A stretch of DNA of 8,585 nt from the NCBI GenBank assembly GCA_027063105.1, contig JAMOSL010000125.1:1-8585 (forward strand), written 5' to 3'. Source of the DNA: Campylobacteraceae bacterium. GTDB lineage: Bacteria > Campylobacterota > Campylobacteria > Campylobacterales > Sulfurovaceae. Position 1 is the first letter of the stretch. Each line of letters starts with the position of its first letter. The notes under the pieces are model-generated. The model was not told where the DNA came from, did no database searches, and saw only the letters and a program-made list of their open reading frames with translations. Positions 6,140-8,585 of the stretch are shown piece after piece. The translations under genes and the position numbers were made by a program.

Positions 6140-7237
6140 ATGTTTAAAATATTTATATTTATATTCTCTCTATCTGGTCTATTATTCTCCTCTAATTATT
6201 CTTCTATAGATAAGTCATTAGGAAATATGTTAATGGTAGGTTTTTATGGAACAACCATTTCTCCTCAAAGTCAAATTTGTAAAGATATTAAAAAGTATAA
6301 TTTAGCAGGAGTTATTCTATTTGACTATAATCCTACAAATCGAAAGAAACCAAAAAATATATCTACTAAATCACAAGTTAAAAAATTGACATCTGATTTA
6401 CAAAACTGTAGTCATGATAAAAAGTTACTTATAGCAGTTGATCAAGAGGGTGGATTAGTTCAAAGACTTAAACGAAAATATGGATTTAAAGGAAATTTTC
6501 CAAAAGCTTCGGATATTTCAATTAAAAATGATAAAGATATAGAGAGTATATATAATAGTATGGCACAAGAGTTAAAAAGTGTTGGTATTAATTATAATCT
6601 TGCACCAGTTGTTGATTTATCTATAAATAAAAAGAATCATGTGATATACAAATTAGGGCGTTCATTTGGATCAAATCCTAGAGAGGTAGCACATTATTCA
6701 TCTATATTTTTAAAAAGTATGCATAAATATGATATATTAACTTCACTAAAGCATTTTCCTGGTCATGGTTCTTCAACAGGAGATACTCATAAGGGTTTTG
6801 TTGATGTAACTAAACAGTGGAAAAAAGAGGAATTAGAGCCTTATAAATTATTAATTAAAACAAAAAAAGTAGATACTATTATGATAGCTCATATTATGAA
6901 CAAAAGATATGATAATTTATATCCTGCTACTCTTTCAAAGAATATTATCACTAATCTATTAAGAAAAGAGTTAGGCTTTAAAGGAGTTGTAATAACTGAT
7001 GATTTGCAGATGGGTGCAATAACTCATAGATATAAATTGAAAGAGACAATTCGATTATCAATTAATGCAGGAGATGATATTTTACTCTTTGGTAATCAAT
7101 TAGACCCTAGATATATTATTAAAACAAAAACACTAATAGATACAATGAAACAATTATTAAAGTCTAATAAAATAAAATTAAAAACTATAAAAGAATCAAA
7201 TAGAAGAGTTCAAAACTTGAAAAAGAAGTTATTATAA
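6140..7237 (+). CDS. nagZ: Exported GH3 beta-N-acetylhexosaminidase, NagZ-like
   Basis: A 365-aa glycoside hydrolase family 3 enzyme expected to release terminal beta-N-acetylglucosamine from muropeptides or other GlcNAc glycans. Motifs seen are 'AVDQEGGLVQRL' (D101-G105), 'GRSFGSNP' (R174), the NagZ hallmark 'KHFPGHGSSTGDTH' (204-217) supplying the Asp215/His217 acid-base dyad, and 'VVITDDLQMGA' with the predicted nucleophile Asp287. It has only the N-terminal TIM-barrel domain, as in Gram-negative NagZ, but is slightly longer because residues 1-18 form a signal-peptide-like segment (MFKIFIFIFSLSGLLFSS) with no lipobox cysteine. It is therefore predicted to be periplasmic or secreted, unlike cytoplasmic E. 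coli or Vibrio NagZ. The start ATG follows 'TAGGT'. It is transcribed divergently from the thioredoxin-like gene and appears monocistronic. The fold and reaction class are secure; the substrate is inferred. Confidence 0.9.
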   Translation: MFKIFIFIFSLSGLLFSSNYSSIDKSLGNMLMVGFYGTTISPQSQICKDIKKYNLAGVILFDYNPTNRKKPKNISTKSQVKKLTSDLQNCSHDKKLLIAVDQEGGLVQRLKRKYGFKGNFPKASDISIKNDKDIESIYNSMAQELKSVGINYNLAPVVDLSINKKNHVIYKLGRSFGSNPREVAHYSSIFLKSMHKYDILTSLKHFPGHGSSTGDTHKGFVDVTKQWKKEELEPYKLLIKTKKVDTIMIAHIMNKRYDNLYPATLSKNIITNLLRKELGFKGVVITDDLQMGAITHRYKLKETIRLSINAGDDILLFGNQLDPRYIIKTKTLIDTMKQLLKSNKIKLKTIKESNRRVQNLKKKLL

Positions 7238-7413
7238 TATAATTAATAATAAATATAAAGCTTTTAATTGCTTCAAATAGTAACAACTTAAATTATCAGT
7301 TCACTAAATAATAGATTATTCATATACTCATTATGTAAACTAAGATATTCTCATTCTAAGTGAATAATGACTTTAATCACTATAATTTAAACTAACAAAA
7401 AAAGGGGAAATTG
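7238..7413. promoter_or_regulatory. AT-rich regulatory region upstream of oorDA
   Basis: This 176-nt gap holds no credible ORF. It contains a perfect TATAAT at 7381-7386 and, farther upstream, related motif halves: ATTATTCA (7315-7322), TCATTAT (7328-7334) and their reverse complement TGAATAATGA (7361-7370). They form overlapping inverted repeats spanning about 7315-7370, just upstream of the -10. This arrangement could be an operator, but no regulator family can be named. A 4-bp AAGC/GCTT stem just after nagZ (7258-7273) is too weak to call a terminator. Confidence 0.4.
7381..7386 (+). promoter_or_regulatory. Candidate -10 box of the oorD-oorA operon
   Basis: TATAAT in 'TCACTATAATTTAAAC' lies 28 nt before the ATG at 7414, giving a leader of about 20 nt that contains the strong AAAGGGGA ribosome binding site. 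No convincing -35 is seen at 16-18 nt spacing. The position and perfect hexamer make it the best promoter candidate for the operon. Confidence 0.55.
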
Positions 7414-7749
7414 ATGTCTAGTATTATGAACGCTCCTGAGAATACAGCTGTATGGGTTGATACAGATAGATGTAAAGCATGTGATATTTGTGTAGATGCT
7501 TGTCCAGCAGGTGTATTATCAATGAAGCAAGAAGCAACTTCAACTTTGGGTGCAATGATAGCTGTTATTGCTCCAGAGGATTGCATAGGTTGTAATGAGT
7601 GTGAGCTTACCTGTCCAGATTTTGCTATTTTTGTAGCAGATAAGAAAGAGTTTAAATTTGCTAAATTGACTGATAGTTCAAAAGCAAGACAAGAGGCAAT
7701 TGCAAATAATGGGTTTAGATTACCTGTAGATTATAAAGGGAGTAATTAA
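7414..7749 (+). CDS. oorD: 2-oxoglutarate:acceptor oxidoreductase, delta (ferredoxin-like) subunit
   Basis: A 111-aa bacterial-type 2[4Fe-4S] ferredoxin subunit that passes electrons from the thiamine-dependent catalytic subunits to ferredoxin or flavodoxin. The two cluster motifs are complete: C20-X2-C23-X2-C26-X3-C30-P and C57-X2-C60-X2-C63-X3-C67-P. The 26 residues between them ('VLSMKQEATSTLGAMIAV' and flanks) are longer than in a minimal ferredoxin. ATG 7414 is preferred over TTG 7411 because AGGGGA at 7403-7408 is then correctly spaced. The gene overlaps the alpha subunit gene by one base (TAATG). The delta-then-alpha order with no gamma gene in front fits oorDABC rather than the porGDAB order of H. 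pylori, so 2-oxoglutarate is favoured over pyruvate as substrate. In this phylum the enzyme works in the oxidative branch or the reductive TCA cycle. Confidence 0.87.
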   Translation: MSSIMNAPENTAVWVDTDRCKACDICVDACPAGVLSMKQEATSTLGAMIAVIAPEDCIGCNECELTCPDFAIFVADKKEFKFAKLTDSSKARQEAIANNGFRLPVDYKGSN

Positions 7750-8585
7750 TGGCAACTAGAGAAGTAATTTCAACTGGTAACGAATTGTCAGCTATGGCTG
7801 GTGTTGATGCTGGATGTACATTTTTTGGAGGTTATCCATTAACACCATCTAGTGAAATAATGCATGTTATCTCTGACCTGTTACCAAAAATTGGTGGAAC
7901 ATGTATTCAGATGGAAGATGAGATTGGTGCGATTTGTGCTGTTATTGGTGCAGGTATGGCTGGTAGTAGAACAATGACAGGAACATCAGGACCTGGAATG
8001 AGTCTTAAAGCAGAAAACTTAGGTCTCGCTCAAATGGCTGAAGTACCTTTGGTTTGTGTAAATGTTATGAGAGGTGGTCCATCAACTGGTCTTCCAACTC
8101 GTGTATCACAAGGTGATATTAAACAAGCTTCAAATCCTTCACATGGTGATTATCGTTCAATTACTTTATGTGCTGGTAACCTAGCTGAGTGTTATACAGA
8201 AACAGTTAGAGCATTTAACCTAGCTGATAGATTTATGCAACCTGTAATTGTTTTACTTGATGAGACAATAGGTCACATGCATGGAAAAGCAGATTTACCA
8301 ACTCAAGAAGATGTAAAAGCTGGAATTGTTCCTAGAAAGAAATTTGATGGTCCTGCTGAAGAGTATTTTCCATATCAATGTGATGCAACTGCTCCTGCTG
8401 TTCTTAACCCAATGTTTGAAGGTTATAGATATCACTTTACAGGTCTTCACCATGATAAAAATGGTTTCCCTACAGAAGAGATTGAAACTTGTAGAAAACT
8501 TATTCAAAGACTTGAAGATAAGGTTATGGCCCATCAAGATGAGATTGAATCTAATGAAGAGTTTATGTGTGATGACTTAACTGGT
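7749..8585 (+). CDS. oorA: 2-oxoglutarate:acceptor oxidoreductase, alpha subunit, 3'-truncated by window edge
   Basis: The frame is open from the ATG at 7749 to the last base (279 codons) with no stop; members are usually about 375-380 aa, so roughly a quarter is missing. The N-terminus 'REVISTGNELSAMAG', then 'FFGGYPLTPSSE' (25-36), 'QMEDEIGAI' with E56/E58 near the thiamine diphosphate aminopyrimidine site, 'GTSGPGMSL' (78-86) and 'MRGGPSTGLPT' (107-117) are hallmarks of the alpha subunit pyrimidine-binding domain of 2-oxoacid:ferredoxin oxidoreductases. 'FMQPVIVLLDETIGHMHGK' follows, as in OorA/KorA. With the beta and gamma subunits it oxidatively decarboxylates 2-oxoglutarate to succinyl-CoA, or does the reverse in CO2-fixing relatives. 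AAGGGAG 6-7 nt upstream is a strong ribosome binding site, and the start overlaps the oorD stop. oorB and oorC presumably follow outside the window. Pyruvate or another 2-oxoacid cannot be fully excluded from sequence alone. Confidence 0.9.
   Translation, partial: MATREVISTGNELSAMAGVDAGCTFFGGYPLTPSSEIMHVISDLLPKIGGTCIQMEDEIGAICAVIGAGMAGSRTMTGTSGPGMSLKAENLGLAQMAEVPLVCVNVMRGGPSTGLPTRVSQGDIKQASNPSHGDYRSITLCAGNLAECYTETVRAFNLADRFMQPVIVLLDETIGHMHGKADLPTQEDVKAGIVPRKKFDGPAEEYFPYQCDATAPAVLNPMFEGYRYHFTGLHHDKNGFPTEEIETCRKLIQRLEDKVMAHQDEIESNEEFMCDDLTG

Noticed and set aside
7258..7273. AAGC/GCTT hairpin after nagZ as a terminator
   Set aside because: The stem is only 4 bp with an AU-rich loop and no following U-tract.
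7411..7413. TTG start for oorD
   Set aside because: ATG at 7414 is the stronger codon and is better spaced from AGGGGA.
7392..7586. Minus-strand 64-codon ORF opposite oorD
   Set aside because: It lies antisense to the well-supported ferredoxin gene with both Cys motifs, has no ribosome binding site and no recognisable protein features.
8295..8580. Two ORFs (minus 8295-8537 and plus 8326-8580) near the right edge
   Set aside because: Both overlap the oorA frame, which is open to the window end and shows family motifs; they are out-of-frame shadows.
1..8585. CRISPR array, insertion sequence, tRNA/rRNA or phage genes
   Set aside because: No regularly spaced direct repeats, terminal inverted repeats with a transposase, or RNA-gene-like segments were seen; almost all bases are in intact genes.

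Overview
This window looks like chromosomal DNA of a Campylobacterota (epsilonproteobacterial) species. The sequence is strongly AT-rich, and codon choice leans to A/T in the third position. Two gene orders point to this group. The first is an RSH (SpoT-type) C-terminus followed by tyrS, a nitronate-monooxygenase-like flavoprotein and an N-acetylmuramoyl-L-alanine amidase; as I recall, Helicobacter pylori and Campylobacter jejuni have the same order. The second is a 2-oxoacid:acceptor oxidoreductase locus that starts delta-alpha, as in oorDABC. I cannot fix the genus. A free-living Arcobacter-, Sulfurimonas- or Sulfurovum-like organism is plausible because a cobalamin-synthesis gene is present.

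Layout. Positions 1-5550 form one plus-strand run of six tightly packed genes: spoT/rsh (3' end only), tyrS, an NMO-family flavoprotein, an AMIN-domain amidase, an exported SGNH/GDSL hydrolase with two C-terminal DUF4214-like repeats, and cobM. Gaps are 14 nt or less, or the genes overlap by 1-4 nt, so they are probably cotranscribed. A minus-strand periplasmic thioredoxin-like gene (5547-6053) meets cobM tail to tail, and the two stop codons share the palindrome TTAA. A short divergent promoter region (6054-6139) separates it from an exported NagZ-type GH3 beta-N-acetylhexosaminidase (6140-7237). A 176-nt AT-rich regulatory region then leads into oorD (two 4Fe-4S clusters) and oorA, which runs off the right edge.

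How the genes work together. tyrS and rsh are translation and stringent-response housekeeping genes. The amidase, the SGNH hydrolase, the thioredoxin-like protein and the NagZ homologue all carry N-terminal export signals, so the middle of the window is rich in envelope functions. The amidase and NagZ have predicted activities on peptidoglycan; the SGNH substrate is unknown. CobM (corrin ring C11 methylation) stands apart from its pathway here. OorD and OorA belong to the ferredoxin/flavodoxin-linked 2-oxoglutarate oxidoreductase of the oxidative or reductive TCA cycle.

I see no CRISPR array, insertion sequence, RNA gene, phage gene or defence system, and no clear new system. The most unusual items are the SGNH-DUF4214 protein translationally coupled to an orphan cobM, the four-cysteine tail of the NMO-like protein, the exported NagZ, and repeated motif halves upstream of oorD.
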